A DNA stretch of 64,000 nucleotides, from NCBI GenBank assembly GCA_964480365.1, contig CAYZPM010000010.1, positions 19,578-83,577 of the forward strand, in the 5' to 3' direction. Shown piece by piece: positions 44,147-52,877 of the stretch. Source of the stretch: CAIQPV01 sp964480365. GTDB lineage: Bacteria > Pseudomonadota > Gammaproteobacteria > Burkholderiales > Gallionellaceae. The position numbers and the translations under genes are program-made. Below the pieces are notes generated by a model, which was given only the letters and a program-made list of their open reading frames with translations, was not told the origin of the DNA and did not search any database. Numbering within the stretch: the first letter of the stretch is position 1; each line of letters opens with the position of its first letter.

Positions 44147-45301
44147 ATGCATTCCACCCATAAAAACTACCACTGGCGCATCGCCGGGTTTTATTTCTTT
44201 TACTTCGCCTTTGTAGGCATGTTCGCCCCCTACTGGAGCTTGTATCTGAAGTCCATCCAGTTTGATGCGGTGCAGATTTCCGTCCTGTTGTCGGTGCAGC
44301 CGGTGATGCGGATGCTTGCGCCCAATATTTGGGGCTGGTTGGCCGACCGTACAGGTAAGCGCCTCATGGTGGTGCAACTGGCGGCGCTATGCGGGGCGGT
44401 CTGTTACATTGGCGTGTTCTTCACCACGCAGTTCTACGGCATGTTGCTGGTGCTGGCGACGATGAGCTTTTTCTGGAGCGCTTCGATGCCTCTGGTGGAA
44501 GCGACAACCCTGACCTATCTGGGCAAGAACACGGCGCATTACGGGCGCATCCGCTCCTGGGGTTCGGTCGGCTTCATCGTGGCGGTGCTCGGGCTGGGCT
44601 ACGCTTTCGATTACATTGCCATCCACTGGTTGTTGTGGGCGGGGCTGTTTATCATGTTGGGCATCCTGTTTTTCTCGCGCCAGATTCCGCCGACCACCGT
44701 GCTGTCGCACCACACGGACAACCAGCCGATCATGAGTATCGTGCTGCAACCACAAGTGCTGGCGTTGCTGGTCGCGTGTTTTTTGATGTCTGTCGCTCAC
44801 GGGCCTTATTACACTTTCTTTTCAATTTATCTGGTGGAACACGGTTACGCCAAGAGTGCAGTGGGCATGCTGTGGGCGCTTGGCGTGATCTGCGAAATCG
44901 GTGTGTTCTTCCTGATGCCGTGGCTGACGCGGCGCTACACCCTGAAGCAAATTTTGCTGGTGAGTTTTTCCTGCGCTGTGCTGCGTTTCCTGCTGATTGG
45001 CTGGGGCGTGGATACTCTGTGGTTGCTGCTTATTGCTCAAGTGCTGCACGCCGCCACCTTCGGCTCATTCCATGCGGCGGCGGTGGCGCTGATCCACCAT
45101 TTTTTCCAGGGACGGCATCAATCCAAAGGCCAAGCACTATACGGCAGCCTTACCTACGGCGCAGGCGGCATGTTGGGCGGCTTGGCCAGCGGCCCGATCT
45201 GGCAACACTATGGAGCAAGCGTGCTATATTCATGCAGCGCGGGCATGGCGTTGCTGGGGCTGTTGCTGATAGGGTGGAAGTTGGGGATGGTGCGCCAGTA
45301 A
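44147..45301 (+). CDS. MFS transporter of the MFS_1-like/HcaT type
   Basis: 384 residues, about 12 hydrophobic segments. The start WRIAGFYFFYFAFVGMFAPY, the loop NIWGWLADRTGKR, SFFWSASMPLVEATTL and YGRIRSWGSVGFIVA are characteristic of the 3-phenylpropionate-transporter-like (HcaT/MFS_1_like) family. The transported compound is unknown. The ATG at 44147 gives the natural start; the frame is open 22 codons further up, over the end of the broken toxin. The gene marks the right border of the accessory island. Confidence 0.83.
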   Translation: MHSTHKNYHWRIAGFYFFYFAFVGMFAPYWSLYLKSIQFDAVQISVLLSVQPVMRMLAPNIWGWLADRTGKRLMVVQLAALCGAVCYIGVFFTTQFYGMLLVLATMSFFWSASMPLVEATTLTYLGKNTAHYGRIRSWGSVGFIVAVLGLGYAFDYIAIHWLLWAGLFIMLGILFFSRQIPPTTVLSHHTDNQPIMSIVLQPQVLALLVACFLMSVAHGPYYTFFSIYLVEHGYAKSAVGMLWALGVICEIGVFFLMPWLTRRYTLKQILLVSFSCAVLRFLLIGWGVDTLWLLLIAQVLHAATFGSFHAAAVALIHHFFQGRHQSKGQALYGSLTYGAGGMLGGLASGPIWQHYGASVLYSCSAGMALLGLLLIGWKLGMVRQ

Positions 45302-45335
45302 AACGCTATTCTGATGTAATTCAACGGGGAGCAGC

Positions 45336-45596
45336 ATGAAGAAACTGAAGAATGAAGCAGCATTATTTAAAGAAGCTTTACTCGCGGGCGTGAAATATGC
45401 GGAAGGGCGAGGCGTGGTCGAGTTTGAAGCAACTGATTCGGCGAGTGAGAAACTGTTATACATCTACCGGCTATTGGTTCACGATAAAGTTATTCAACCC
45501 TTGCCGGAAGAGCAGGTCGCCGAAAAATCCTTGCGTCACAAAATTGCAATCTGGTATTCCAAACAATTGCCCAAGGATCATCCGCTGTTAAAGTAA
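45336..45596 (+). CDS. DUF5062-family protein
   Basis: 86 residues. KKLKNEAALFKEALLAGVKY, then LLYIYRLLVHDKVIQPLPEE and IWYSKQLPKDHPLLK match the small conserved DUF5062 family known from gammaproteobacteria such as Vibrio. All-helical by appearance. Function unknown. GGGGAG lies before the ATG. It follows the MFS gene by 34 bases. Confidence 0.75.
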   Translation: MKKLKNEAALFKEALLAGVKYAEGRGVVEFEATDSASEKLLYIYRLLVHDKVIQPLPEEQVAEKSLRHKIAIWYSKQLPKDHPLLK

Positions 45597-45641
45597 AGAA
45601 GTCGCTGGCAGTTGCGGGAATATAGTGTCGCGGGAATATAG

Positions 45642-45670
45642 TTGTAGTCAGGTGGGGCGTAGTTTAGAAT
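45642..45670 (+). promoter_or_regulatory. Promoter of the mla operon
   Basis: TTGTAG (45642-45647), 17-base spacer, TAGAAT (45665-45670). The -10 overlaps the first in-frame ATG (45669), which argues that translation starts at the GTG at 45705. Confidence 0.5.
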
Positions 45671-45704
45671 GCGCCCTCTAAAATCAAGCCATGGTTCCAA
45701 CTAC

Positions 45705-46508
45705 GTGTCATCCCAAGCGCTGGTCGAAATCTGCGATGTCAATTTTGCCTATGACAGCCGTCCCGTCCTGAAAGGCATCAACATGACCTTCCCCAAGGGC
45801 AAGTTGATCGCCATCATGGGGCTGAGCGGTTGCGGCAAGACGACGATATTGCGGCACATCGGCGGGGTGCTCAAGCCGACCAAGGGTTTTGTAAAGGTGG
45901 ACGGGCAAGTTATCCACGATCTGGATCAGGACGGTCTGTACAAGATGCGCCGCAAGATGGGCATGTTGTTCCAGTTCGGCGCGCTCTTTACCGATATGAC
46001 GGTGTTTGACAACGTGGCGTTTCAGATGCGCGAACACACCGACCTGCCGGAGGAAATCATCCGCGATCTGGTGATGATGAAGCTGCATGCGGTGGGGCTG
46101 TACGGCACGCAGGATTTGTTGCCCGCCGAGCTTTCGGGCGGTATGGCGCGGCGCGTGGCGCTGGCGCGCACCATTGCGCTGGACCCGATGCTGATTATGT
46201 ATGATGAGCCGTTCGCCGGGCTTGATCCGATTTCGCTGACGGTGGTGGGCGAGTTGATCCGTCGCCTGAATGACGCGCTGGGCGCGACTTCCATTGTGGT
46301 GACGCATGACGTGCAGGAGTCGCTCAAGATCGTGGATTACGTTTATTTTGTTTCGGATGGCGCGATCATCGCGGAAGGTTCGGCGGACGATATTCGCGCT
46401 TCCGGCGAAGCGTTTGTGCGCCAGTTCGTCCATGGCGAGATGGATGGGCCGATTCCATTCCATTACCCCGGCGGTGATTTCAACAAGGATTTGGGAGTGC
46501 GTGTCTGA
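45705..46508 (+). CDS. mlaF: Phospholipid ABC transporter ATP-binding protein MlaF
   Basis: 267 residues from GTG 45705. ATPase of the MlaFEDB complex that moves phospholipids between the inner membrane and the periplasm to keep outer-membrane asymmetry. Walker A GLSGCGKTT, Q-loop LFQFGALFTDMTVFDN, signature LSGGMARRVALAR, Walker B LIMYDEPFAGLD, H-loop VVTHD. The C-terminus ends near PIFHYPGGDF-type sequence as in MlaF (PIPFHYPGGDFNKDLGV). An ATG 12 codons upstream is open but falls on the probable -10. Overlaps mlaE by one base. Confidence 0.93.
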   Translation: MSSQALVEICDVNFAYDSRPVLKGINMTFPKGKLIAIMGLSGCGKTTILRHIGGVLKPTKGFVKVDGQVIHDLDQDGLYKMRRKMGMLFQFGALFTDMTVFDNVAFQMREHTDLPEEIIRDLVMMKLHAVGLYGTQDLLPAELSGGMARRVALARTIALDPMLIMYDEPFAGLDPISLTVVGELIRRLNDALGATSIVVTHDVQESLKIVDYVYFVSDGAIIAEGSADDIRASGEAFVRQFVHGEMDGPIPFHYPGGDFNKDLGVRV

Positions 46509-47296
46509 TGGCTATAGTTAGCAGCTTGCGGGGCATCGGGTCGCGCGTGATAAATGCCGTGTGGCGCATCGGCTACGCCTCGCGCTTTTTCATGATGACG
46601 CTGTTTTACTCCGGCCTCAGCTTCCGCCGCTTTCGGCTGACGGTGCGGGAGATATTTTTTTCCGGCGTGATGTCGCTCATCATCATTCTGGTTGCAGGGA
46701 TGTTCGTCGGCATGGTGCTGGGCTTGCAGGGATATGAAACGCTCAAGCGCTATGGGTCGGAATCGGCGCTGGGTTCACTGGTAGCGCTGAGTCTGGTGAG
46801 AGAGCTGGGGCCGGTGCTGGCCGCGCTGCTGTTCGCCAGCCGCGCCGGTTCGGCGATGACCGCCGAAATCGGTTTGATGAAGGCAACCGAACAGATTTCT
46901 GCGATGGAGATGATGGCGGTGAACCCGATCGCGCGCGTAGTGGCACCTCGCTTCTGGGCTGGCGTGCTTTCCATGCCGTTGCTGGCCGCGATGTTTTCTG
47001 CAATGGGCGTGTTCGGCGGATATGTGGTGGGCGTGGTGCTGATCGGCGTGGACGAAGGGTCGTTCTGGTCGCAGATGCAGGGAGCAGTGGATTTTAAGCA
47101 CGATGTGCTGAACGGTGTCATCAAGAGTTTCGTGTTCGGCGTGGCGGTAACGGTTATCTCGTTGTTCGAGGGCTACGATGCGCCGCCTACTGCGGAAGGT
47201 GTTTCGGGGGCCACCACGCGTACCGTGGTGGAATCGTCGCTGGCCGTCCTGATGCTGGATTTTATGTTGACTGCATTCATGTTTCGAGGGGATTGA
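46508..47296 (+). CDS. mlaE: Phospholipid ABC transporter permease MlaE
   Basis: 262 residues. MlaE/permease family with five or so membrane helices; the conserved VGMVLGLQGYETLKRYGSES segment, LVRELGPVLAALLFASRAGS and AEIGLMKATEQISAMEMMAV are family signatures, and the C-terminus reads EGVSGATTRTVVESS. It forms the membrane core of the Mla transporter. ATG overlaps the mlaF stop by one base. Confidence 0.96.
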   Translation: MAIVSSLRGIGSRVINAVWRIGYASRFFMMTLFYSGLSFRRFRLTVREIFFSGVMSLIIILVAGMFVGMVLGLQGYETLKRYGSESALGSLVALSLVRELGPVLAALLFASRAGSAMTAEIGLMKATEQISAMEMMAVNPIARVVAPRFWAGVLSMPLLAAMFSAMGVFGGYVVGVVLIGVDEGSFWSQMQGAVDFKHDVLNGVIKSFVFGVAVTVISLFEGYDAPPTAEGVSGATTRTVVESSLAVLMLDFMLTAFMFRGD

Positions 47297-47298
47297 TT

Positions 47299-47760
47299 AT
47301 GGAGCGCACTACGCTGGATTTATGGGTAGGCATGTTCGTCGTGGCGGGAATCGGGGCGCTGGTGGTGCTGGCGTTCAAGGTGGGGAACCTTAGTACATAC
47401 AATGTATCAGATGCTTACCAGTTGCAGGCGAATTTCTCCAACATCGGCGGCCTCAAATCTCAGGCATCGATCAAGAGTGCTGGTGTGCTGGTCGGGCGGG
47501 TAACGGGAATCACCCTGGATAATAAGCAATACGAGGCCAAGGTGGTGATGAGCATAGACAGTCGTTACCAGTTTCCCAAGGACACGATCGCCAAGATTCT
47601 GACTTCCGGTTTGCTGGGTGAGCAATACATTGGTCTGGATCCGGGCGGGGATACGGAGATGCTGAAGGGTGGCGAGGTCATCAAGCAGACTCAGTCCGCC
47701 GTGATACTGGAGGATATGATCGGCAAGTTCGTGTACAGTAAGGCTGAGAGCGGCAAGTAA
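47299..47760 (+). CDS. mlaD: Phospholipid-binding MCE protein MlaD
   Basis: 153 residues. One N-terminal membrane helix (WVGMFVVAGIGALVVLAFKV) followed by a single MCE domain (YQLQANFSNIGGLKSQASIK, SAGVLVGRVTGITL, SGLLGEQYIGLDPGG). It forms the periplasmic hexameric ring on MlaE. ATG 47299 has GAGGGG eight bases upstream; a TTG two codons earlier overlaps mlaE. The usual mlaA (vacJ), often next in betaproteobacteria, is absent, and mlaC follows. Confidence 0.95.
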   Translation: MERTTLDLWVGMFVVAGIGALVVLAFKVGNLSTYNVSDAYQLQANFSNIGGLKSQASIKSAGVLVGRVTGITLDNKQYEAKVVMSIDSRYQFPKDTIAKILTSGLLGEQYIGLDPGGDTEMLKGGEVIKQTQSAVILEDMIGKFVYSKAESGK

Positions 47761-47780
47761 GAATAATGGGAGAGGTTTTG

Positions 47781-48413
47781 ATGAAGAAAGTTATTGGGCT
47801 GTGTTTAGGGGCATCGTTGCTGGTCGCAGCGCTGGGTGCGCGTGCGGAGGTGATGGAGCCGGATGCGCTGATTAAGAACACCGCGCAGGAAGTGCTGACT
47901 ATCGTCAAGCAGGACAAGGACATCCGCGCGGGCAACCAGAAAAAAGTGCTGGCGCTGGTGGATGCCAAGGTGTTGCCGCATTTCGATTTCGAGCGCATGA
48001 CGCGGCTGGCAGTCGGCAAAGGGTGGCGCAGCGCCACGCCTGAACAGAAAAAGACGCTGGTAACGGAATTCCGCAACCTGATGGTGCGAACCTATACCAA
48101 CGCATTTACGCGCTTCCAGGATCAGACCGTGGAGGTCAAACCGATCAATATGCCTGCGGGCGCGGATGAGGTGACGGTCAAGACGCTCATCGTCAAGCCG
48201 GGTGCGCAATCGGTTGCAGTGGATTATGAAATGGAAAAAACCGCAGATGGCTGGAAGGCTTTCGACCTGTCCGTGGAAGGGGCGAGTCTGGTCACCACTT
48301 ATCGCGGCACGTTTTCCGATCAGGTGCAGCAGTCTGGGATAGACGGGTTGATCAAGATGCTGGTGGATAAGAATGCCGCCAACAATGCAACACACAAGGC
48401 TGACTCAAAGTGA
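47781..48413 (+). CDS. mlaC: Periplasmic phospholipid-binding protein MlaC
   Basis: 210 residues with a signal peptide (MKKVIGLCLGASLLVAALGA, cleavage after ARA). The Tol-Tol-Ttg2 domain is recognised by LPHFDFERMTRLAVGKGWRS, EFRNLMVRTYTNAF and YEMEKTADGWKAFDLSVEGA. It ferries phospholipid between outer-membrane MlaA-OmpC and the inner-membrane MlaFEDB. ATG 47781 follows GAGAGG. The stop overlaps the mlaB GTG. Confidence 0.94.
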   Translation: MKKVIGLCLGASLLVAALGARAEVMEPDALIKNTAQEVLTIVKQDKDIRAGNQKKVLALVDAKVLPHFDFERMTRLAVGKGWRSATPEQKKTLVTEFRNLMVRTYTNAFTRFQDQTVEVKPINMPAGADEVTVKTLIVKPGAQSVAVDYEMEKTADGWKAFDLSVEGASLVTTYRGTFSDQVQQSGIDGLIKMLVDKNAANNATHKADSK

Positions 48414-48706
48414 TTACACGAGATGGCGACTGTTTGCAGGTATCGGGTAGCCTGACCATGGAGACGGTTGCCGTTTTGTTTAATACCGCTTTGCAGCCCG
48501 AAGGAGATGGCGGGCTTGTTGTCGATCTGGAAAAAGTCGAAGCGGTCGATTCTGCTGCCGTCAGTCTGCTGTTGTCATGGCTGCGCCGCGCGCAGAGTAA
48601 CCAGATTGCGATTTCTTTTGCCCATGTTCCAGACAACCTGTTGAGCCTTGCCCGTTTGTATGGCGTTGCGGAGTTGTTGCCGCTGCGTCACGCTCCTACT
48701 GCATAG
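48410..48706 (+). CDS. mlaB: STAS-domain protein MlaB
   Basis: 98 residues. Single STAS domain: LQVSGSLTMETVAVLFNTAL, LVVDLEKVEAVDSAAVSLLL (with the Ser of the conserved loop), and SFAHVPDNLLSLARLYGVAE. MlaB stabilises and regulates MlaF. The start is GTG at 48410, overlapping the mlaC stop by four bases (GTGA). It is the last Mla gene. Confidence 0.9.
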   Translation: MITRDGDCLQVSGSLTMETVAVLFNTALQPEGDGGLVVDLEKVEAVDSAAVSLLLSWLRRAQSNQIAISFAHVPDNLLSLARLYGVAELLPLRHAPTA

Positions 48707-48721
48707 CGTTGCCCACTTAAC

Positions 48722-48791
48722 CGTTCATGGTGAGCTTGTCGAGCCACCAGCTACGCAACCAGAACCCTTCGACAAGCTCAGGGCGAACGGA
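48722..48791. repeat. GAGCTTGTCGA inverted repeat
   Basis: GTTCATGGTGAGCTTGTCGA opens the left arm and CTTCGACAAGCTCAGGGCGA lies in the right arm. A degenerate relative is at 9306-9350. It lies between mlaB and the ABC exporter genes. Confidence 0.75.
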
Positions 48792-48814
48792 ATTTTCTAT
48801 TGGTCTTAACCCAC

Positions 48815-49714
48815 ATGTTTCCCGCCGTTGATGCTCGCCAAGTACATAAGCACTATGGTTCTCTGCATGCTTTGGATGGTGTAGATTTGTGCATCGAGCA
48901 AGGTGAATTTTTTGGCTTGCTCGGGCCAAATGGTGCGGGCAAAACCACGCTGATTAATCTGCTGGCAGGACTGGCATTACCGGATGGCGGGCAGATTTCC
49001 GTTCTGGGCCATGATGTCGTCAAGCAATATCGTGACAGCCGCCGCCTGTTGGGCGTGGTGCCGCAGGAGTTGGTGTTCGATCCTTTCTTCACCGTGCGCG
49101 AAACCTTGCGTCTGCAATCCGGCTATTTTGGATTGCGCCGCAACGATGCCTGGATTGACGAGGTGATGCATCATCTGGATTTGACCGACAAGGCCGACAC
49201 CAATATGCGGCGCCTGTCCGGCGGCATGAAGCGTCGCGTTTTGGTGGCGCAGGCGCTGGTGCACAAGCCGCCTGTGATCGTGCTGGACGAACCCACCGCC
49301 GGGGTGGACGTGGAGTTGCGGCAGACTATGTGGCGCTTCATCCAGCAACTCAACCGCGATGGCCATACCGTGTTGTTGACCACGCATTATTTGGAAGAGG
49401 CTGAAGCACTGTGCGGACGTATCGCCATGCTCAAGCGCGGCCAGGTCGTGGCGCTGGACAGTACGAAAAATTTGCTTAGCAGCATCGCAGGATGCCGGGT
49501 GCGCTTGAAGCTTACAGACGCTTTGCCTGTCACTTTGCTGCCGCAGTTGGTCGAGCAGTCAGGGGAAAATTACCTGTTGGCGTTGTCGTCCTTTCATGCA
49601 TTGGAAACGGTTTTGGCGGAGCTGCGGCTAGCCGGGGTAACGGTACAGGAAATGGCGTTGCTTCAGCCTGATCTGGAAGATGTGTTTCTGCGAGTCATGG
49701 AGCGATCATGCTGA
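48815..49714 (+). CDS. ABC-2 type exporter, ATP-binding protein (YadG-like)
   Basis: 299 residues. Walker A GPNGAGKTT, signature LSGGMKRRVLVAQAL, Walker B VIVLDEPTAGVD, H-loop LLTTHYLEE; a C-terminal domain of about 75 residues follows, as in DrrA/YadG-type ATPases. It is paired with the overlapping ABC-2 permease. The substrate is unknown. The ATG at 48815 follows directly after the dispersed repeat, with no good ribosome site; a TTG five codons earlier is also open. Confidence 0.88.
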   Translation: MFPAVDARQVHKHYGSLHALDGVDLCIEQGEFFGLLGPNGAGKTTLINLLAGLALPDGGQISVLGHDVVKQYRDSRRLLGVVPQELVFDPFFTVRETLRLQSGYFGLRRNDAWIDEVMHHLDLTDKADTNMRRLSGGMKRRVLVAQALVHKPPVIVLDEPTAGVDVELRQTMWRFIQQLNRDGHTVLLTTHYLEEAEALCGRIAMLKRGQVVALDSTKNLLSSIAGCRVRLKLTDALPVTLLPQLVEQSGENYLLALSSFHALETVLAELRLAGVTVQEMALLQPDLEDVFLRVMERSC

Positions 49715-50463
49715 GCTTCTATACCCTTTTTTACAAAGAAACTCTGCGCGTGCAGAAGGTGGCTTTTCAGACCTTGCTCGCGCCGATTTTGACCTCTCTG
49801 CTGTACCTGCTTATTTTTTCGCATGTGCTTGAACAGCATGTCGAAGTGTATCCGGGGGTGCGCTACACCGCCTTCCTGATTCCCGGCTTGGTAATGATGT
49901 CGGTGTTGCAGAACGCCTTTGCCAACAGTTCGTCCAGTTTGATCCAGTCCAAGATCACCGGCAACATCGTATTCGTGTTGCTTGCGCCGATAGCCTATGG
50001 GGAATTCTTCGCAGCCTATGTTCTGGCCTCGGTGGTGCGTGGGTTGGCGGTGGGGATAGGGGTGTATCTGGCCGCATTGTGGTTTGCGCAGCCGCCGTTG
50101 CAGTTTCCGCTGTGGATATTGTTGTTTGCCGTGCTGGGCAGCGCATTGCTTGGCTCGCTGGGCGTGGTTGCGGGAATCTGGGCGGAAAAATTCGACCAGC
50201 TCGCGGGCTTCCAGAATTTCATCATCATGCCGCTGACATTTTTGTCCGGCGTGTTCTATTCCATTCACTCGCTGCCGGTTTTCTGGCAAGAATTGTCGCG
50301 TTACAACCCGTTTTTTTATATGATAGACGGCTTTCGTTACGGATTTTTCGGTGCCTCCGACATTTCGCCCTGGTTTAGTTTGGCGGTGGTGGGTGGGTGC
50401 TTGCTGGTTATGACAGGGTTTACCTTGGCGATGTTGCGCTCGGGTTATAAATTACGTGGGTAA
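49708..50463 (+). CDS. ABC-2 type exporter, permease (YadH-like)
   Basis: 251 residues, six hydrophobic segments. ABC-2 membrane domain with the N-terminus FYTLFYKETLRVQKVAFQTL, PGLVMMSVLQNAFANSSSSL and PLTFLSGVFYSIHSLP, the family signature. The start overlaps the ATPase gene by seven bases. The pair often sits between mla and ibaG/murA in betaproteobacteria. Confidence 0.88.
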   Translation: MLSFYTLFYKETLRVQKVAFQTLLAPILTSLLYLLIFSHVLEQHVEVYPGVRYTAFLIPGLVMMSVLQNAFANSSSSLIQSKITGNIVFVLLAPIAYGEFFAAYVLASVVRGLAVGIGVYLAALWFAQPPLQFPLWILLFAVLGSALLGSLGVVAGIWAEKFDQLAGFQNFIIMPLTFLSGVFYSIHSLPVFWQELSRYNPFFYMIDGFRYGFFGASDISPWFSLAVVGGCLLVMTGFTLAMLRSGYKLRG

Positions 50464-50465
50464 AG

Positions 50466-50536
50466 CAGTTGTTAGACGTAAGACGTAAGTTGGGAGCTAC
50501 CTGATGTTTAACTACCAACTTACGTCTTAAGTCTAA
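50466..50536. repeat. Heptad-type hairpin repeat between permease and ibaG
   Basis: Arms AGTTGTTAGACGTAAGACGT and CTTACGTCTTAAGTCTAA. It begins three bases after the permease stop. Confidence 0.8.
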
Positions 50537-50549
50537 ATAAATATAAATT

Positions 50550-50789
50550 ATGGTCACTCCTGAAAGTATCAAACAAAATATAGCGCAAGGTATGGATACA
50601 CTGTACCTCAGCGTGAGCGGCGATGGTCAACACTTCGAGGCGGTGGTGGTGAGCGAAGAATTCGCGGGCAAGAGCCGCGTGCAGCGTCACCAGCGGGTTT
50701 ATCAAACACTGGGCGACAGGATGCGCGAAGAAGTTCATGCGCTGTCGATGAAAACATTTACGCCACAAGAATGGGAAAGGCAGACGTAA
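50550..50789 (+). CDS. ibaG: BolA-family protein IbaG
   Basis: 79 residues. BolA fold with LYLSVSGDGQHFEAVVVSEE, the conserved FAGKSRVQRHQRVYQTLGD and HALSMKTFTPQEW. BolA/IbaG proteins bind monothiol glutaredoxins and Fe-S clusters; ibaG precedes murA in most proteobacteria. The final codons CAG ACG TAA coincide with the start of another hairpin repeat, as in carA, so the natural end of the protein may be slightly altered. Confidence 0.92.
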   Translation: MVTPESIKQNIAQGMDTLYLSVSGDGQHFEAVVVSEEFAGKSRVQRHQRVYQTLGDRMREEVHALSMKTFTPQEWERQT

Positions 50790-50860
50790 GTCGTAAGACG
50801 TAAGTTATTAGTTACACCAGTTTTACAACTATCAACTTACGTCTTACGTCTAATAACTAA
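50781..50860. repeat. Heptad-type hairpin repeat between ibaG and murA
   Basis: Arms CAGACGTAAGTCGTAAGACG and CAACTTACGTCTTACGTCTA. It includes the ibaG stop codon and ends just before the murA start. Confidence 0.8.
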
Positions 50861-50865
50861 AATTT

Positions 50866-52116
50866 ATGCAAAAACTAGCCATACAAGGAGGTCTCCCATT
50901 ACGCGGTGAAGTGCGTATTTCCGGCGCGAAAAATGCGGCGCTGCCCATCATGTGTGCAGGGCTGCTGACTTCGGATGAATTGCATCTGGACAACATGCCG
51001 GATTTGCACGATGTCGCCACCATGCGCCACCTGTTGGTGCAGATGGGCGTGACGACTGCCGTCGGACAAGGTGCGGTAACGCTGTGCGGCACCAAGGTGG
51101 ACAAGCTGGAAGCGCCTTACGATATGGTGAAAACTATGCGCGCAGCGGTGCTGGTGCTGGGGCCGCTGGTGGCACGCTTCGGTGAGGCGCGCGTGTCGCT
51201 GCCCGGCGGCTGTGCTATCGGCTCGCGTCCGGTTGATCTGCACATCAAGGGTTTGCAGGCGATGGGTGCGGAGATACATATCGAACACGGCTACATCCAC
51301 GCCCAAGCCAAGCGGCTAACAGGCGCGCGCATTTTCTTCGATATCGTCAGCGTCACCGGTACGGAAAACTTGATGATGGCCGCCGTACTCGCCGATGGCG
51401 TGACAGTGCTGGAAAACGCCGCGCGTGAGCCGGAGGTGGTGGACTTGGCGAATTGTTTGCGTGCGATGGGTGCGAAAATTTCCGGTGACGGCACCGATGC
51501 CATCACCATCACCGGCGTGGAAAAACTGCATGGCGCATCGCACCGCATCATGCCGGATCGCATCGAGAGCGGCACTTTCTTGGTCGCGGCGGCGGCGAGC
51601 GGCGGCAGCATCACGCTGACTGACACGCGTGCCGATATTCTTGACACCGTACTGGAAAAGTTGGTCGAGGCCGGTGCGCAGATTCGCGCAGAGGGCGACC
51701 GCATCCATCTCGAAATGAGCGGGCGTCCCAAGTCGGTCAACCTGCGCACCTCGCCGTACCCGGCTTTTCCCACCGATATGCAGGCACAATTCATGGCATT
51801 GAATACCGTGGCGCAAGGCAGCGCGATGGTGGTGGAAACCATCTTCGAAAACCGCTTCATGCATGTGCAGGAACTGCGTCGCCTCGGCGCGCAGATCGAT
51901 GTGGAAGGCAATACCTGCATGGTGCGCGGCGTGGATCATCTGGAAGGGGCCACCGTGATGGCGACCGACTTGCGCGCTTCCGCCTGCCTGGTAATCGCCG
52001 GGCTGGTAGCGCAAGGCGAGACCGTGATTGACCGCATCTACCATCTGGATCGCGGCTATGAGCATATCGAGGCCAAACTTTCGCAGCTAGGTGCTAATAT
52101 TCGTCGGATTAAATAA
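50866..52116 (+). CDS. murA: UDP-N-acetylglucosamine 1-carboxyvinyltransferase
   Basis: 416 residues. First committed step of peptidoglycan synthesis: transfers enolpyruvate from PEP to UDP-GlcNAc. Markers: LRGEVRISGAKNAALPIMCA at the N-terminus, active-site Cys in LPGGCAIGSRPVDLH (C116, the fosfomycin target), and FPTDMQAQFMAL. The ATG is taken at 50866 after the hairpin element. It is followed by hisG after 13 bases, the usual betaproteobacterial order. Confidence 0.97.
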   Translation: MQKLAIQGGLPLRGEVRISGAKNAALPIMCAGLLTSDELHLDNMPDLHDVATMRHLLVQMGVTTAVGQGAVTLCGTKVDKLEAPYDMVKTMRAAVLVLGPLVARFGEARVSLPGGCAIGSRPVDLHIKGLQAMGAEIHIEHGYIHAQAKRLTGARIFFDIVSVTGTENLMMAAVLADGVTVLENAAREPEVVDLANCLRAMGAKISGDGTDAITITGVEKLHGASHRIMPDRIESGTFLVAAAASGGSITLTDTRADILDTVLEKLVEAGAQIRAEGDRIHLEMSGRPKSVNLRTSPYPAFPTDMQAQFMALNTVAQGSAMVVETIFENRFMHVQELRRLGAQIDVEGNTCMVRGVDHLEGATVMATDLRASACLVIAGLVAQGETVIDRIYHLDRGYEHIEAKLSQLGANIRRIK

Positions 52117-52129
52117 TGGAATTCAAGCA

Positions 52130-52768
52130 ATGATCACCATCGCCTTATCCAAGGGCCGCATCTTCGAGGAAACACTGCCGCTGCTGGAAGCGGCGGGTAT
52201 CAAGCCGCTGGAAGATCCGGAGTCTTCGCGCAAGCTTATCCTGTCGACCAACCGTGCTGATGTGCGGCTCATCATCGTGCGCGCTTCCGATGTGCCGACT
52301 TATGTGCAATACGGGGCGGCCGATCTCGGCGTGGCGGGCAAGGACGTGCTCAACGAGCATGGCGGTACCGGCCTGTATCAGCCGCTGGATTTGAATATTG
52401 CGCGTTGCCGCATGATGGTGGCGGTGCGCGACGATTTCGATTACGACTCCGCCGTGCGTCAGGGCGCGCGCCTGCGCGTGGCGACCAAGTATGTGCAGAC
52501 CGCGCGCGAGCATTTTGCCGCCAAGGGCGTGCATGTGGATTTGATCAAGTTGTATGGCTCGATGGAGTTGGCGCCGCTGGTCGGGCTGTCCGACGCGATT
52601 GTCGATCTGGTTAGCAGCGGTAATACGCTGAAGGCGAACAACCTCAAGGCGGTGGAAGAGGTCGCGCAGATTTCCTCGCGTCTGGTGGTAAATCAGGCCG
52701 CGCTGAAATTGAAGCGCGATACGATCCAGCCGATGCTGGATGCGTTTGCAGGCGCGGTTAAAAATTAA
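52130..52768 (+). CDS. hisG: ATP phosphoribosyltransferase (short form)
   Basis: 212 residues. Catalyses the first step of histidine synthesis from ATP and PRPP. The N-terminus ITIALSKGRIFEETLPLLEA and the PRPP site region DAIVDLVSSGNTLKANNLKA are diagnostic. At this length it is the short form lacking the C-terminal ACT-like regulatory domain, so it should need HisZ, which is not in the window. ATG 52130 fits the family; the open frame extends 13 codons up into murA's end. Confidence 0.96.
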   Translation: MITIALSKGRIFEETLPLLEAAGIKPLEDPESSRKLILSTNRADVRLIIVRASDVPTYVQYGAADLGVAGKDVLNEHGGTGLYQPLDLNIARCRMMVAVRDDFDYDSAVRQGARLRVATKYVQTAREHFAAKGVHVDLIKLYGSMELAPLVGLSDAIVDLVSSGNTLKANNLKAVEEVAQISSRLVVNQAALKLKRDTIQPMLDAFAGAVKN

Positions 52769-52777
52769 ATCGCAATC

Positions 52778-52833
52778 GTAGGTCGGGCTATGCCCGACAT
52801 CGAAATTAATACGGCGGGCGTAGTCGGCCCTAC
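52778..52833. repeat. Palindromic GTAGG...CCTAC repeat between hisG and hisD
   Basis: GTAGGTCGGGCTATGCCCGA and CGGCGGGCGTAGTCGGCCCT form two hairpins. Same architecture as the copy inside the oxidoreductase gene (3038-3081). Confidence 0.75.
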
Positions 52834-52877
52834 AAGATGCTCGTTTGTTTAGATTTTAAACAAGGAATTTTGCCCTA

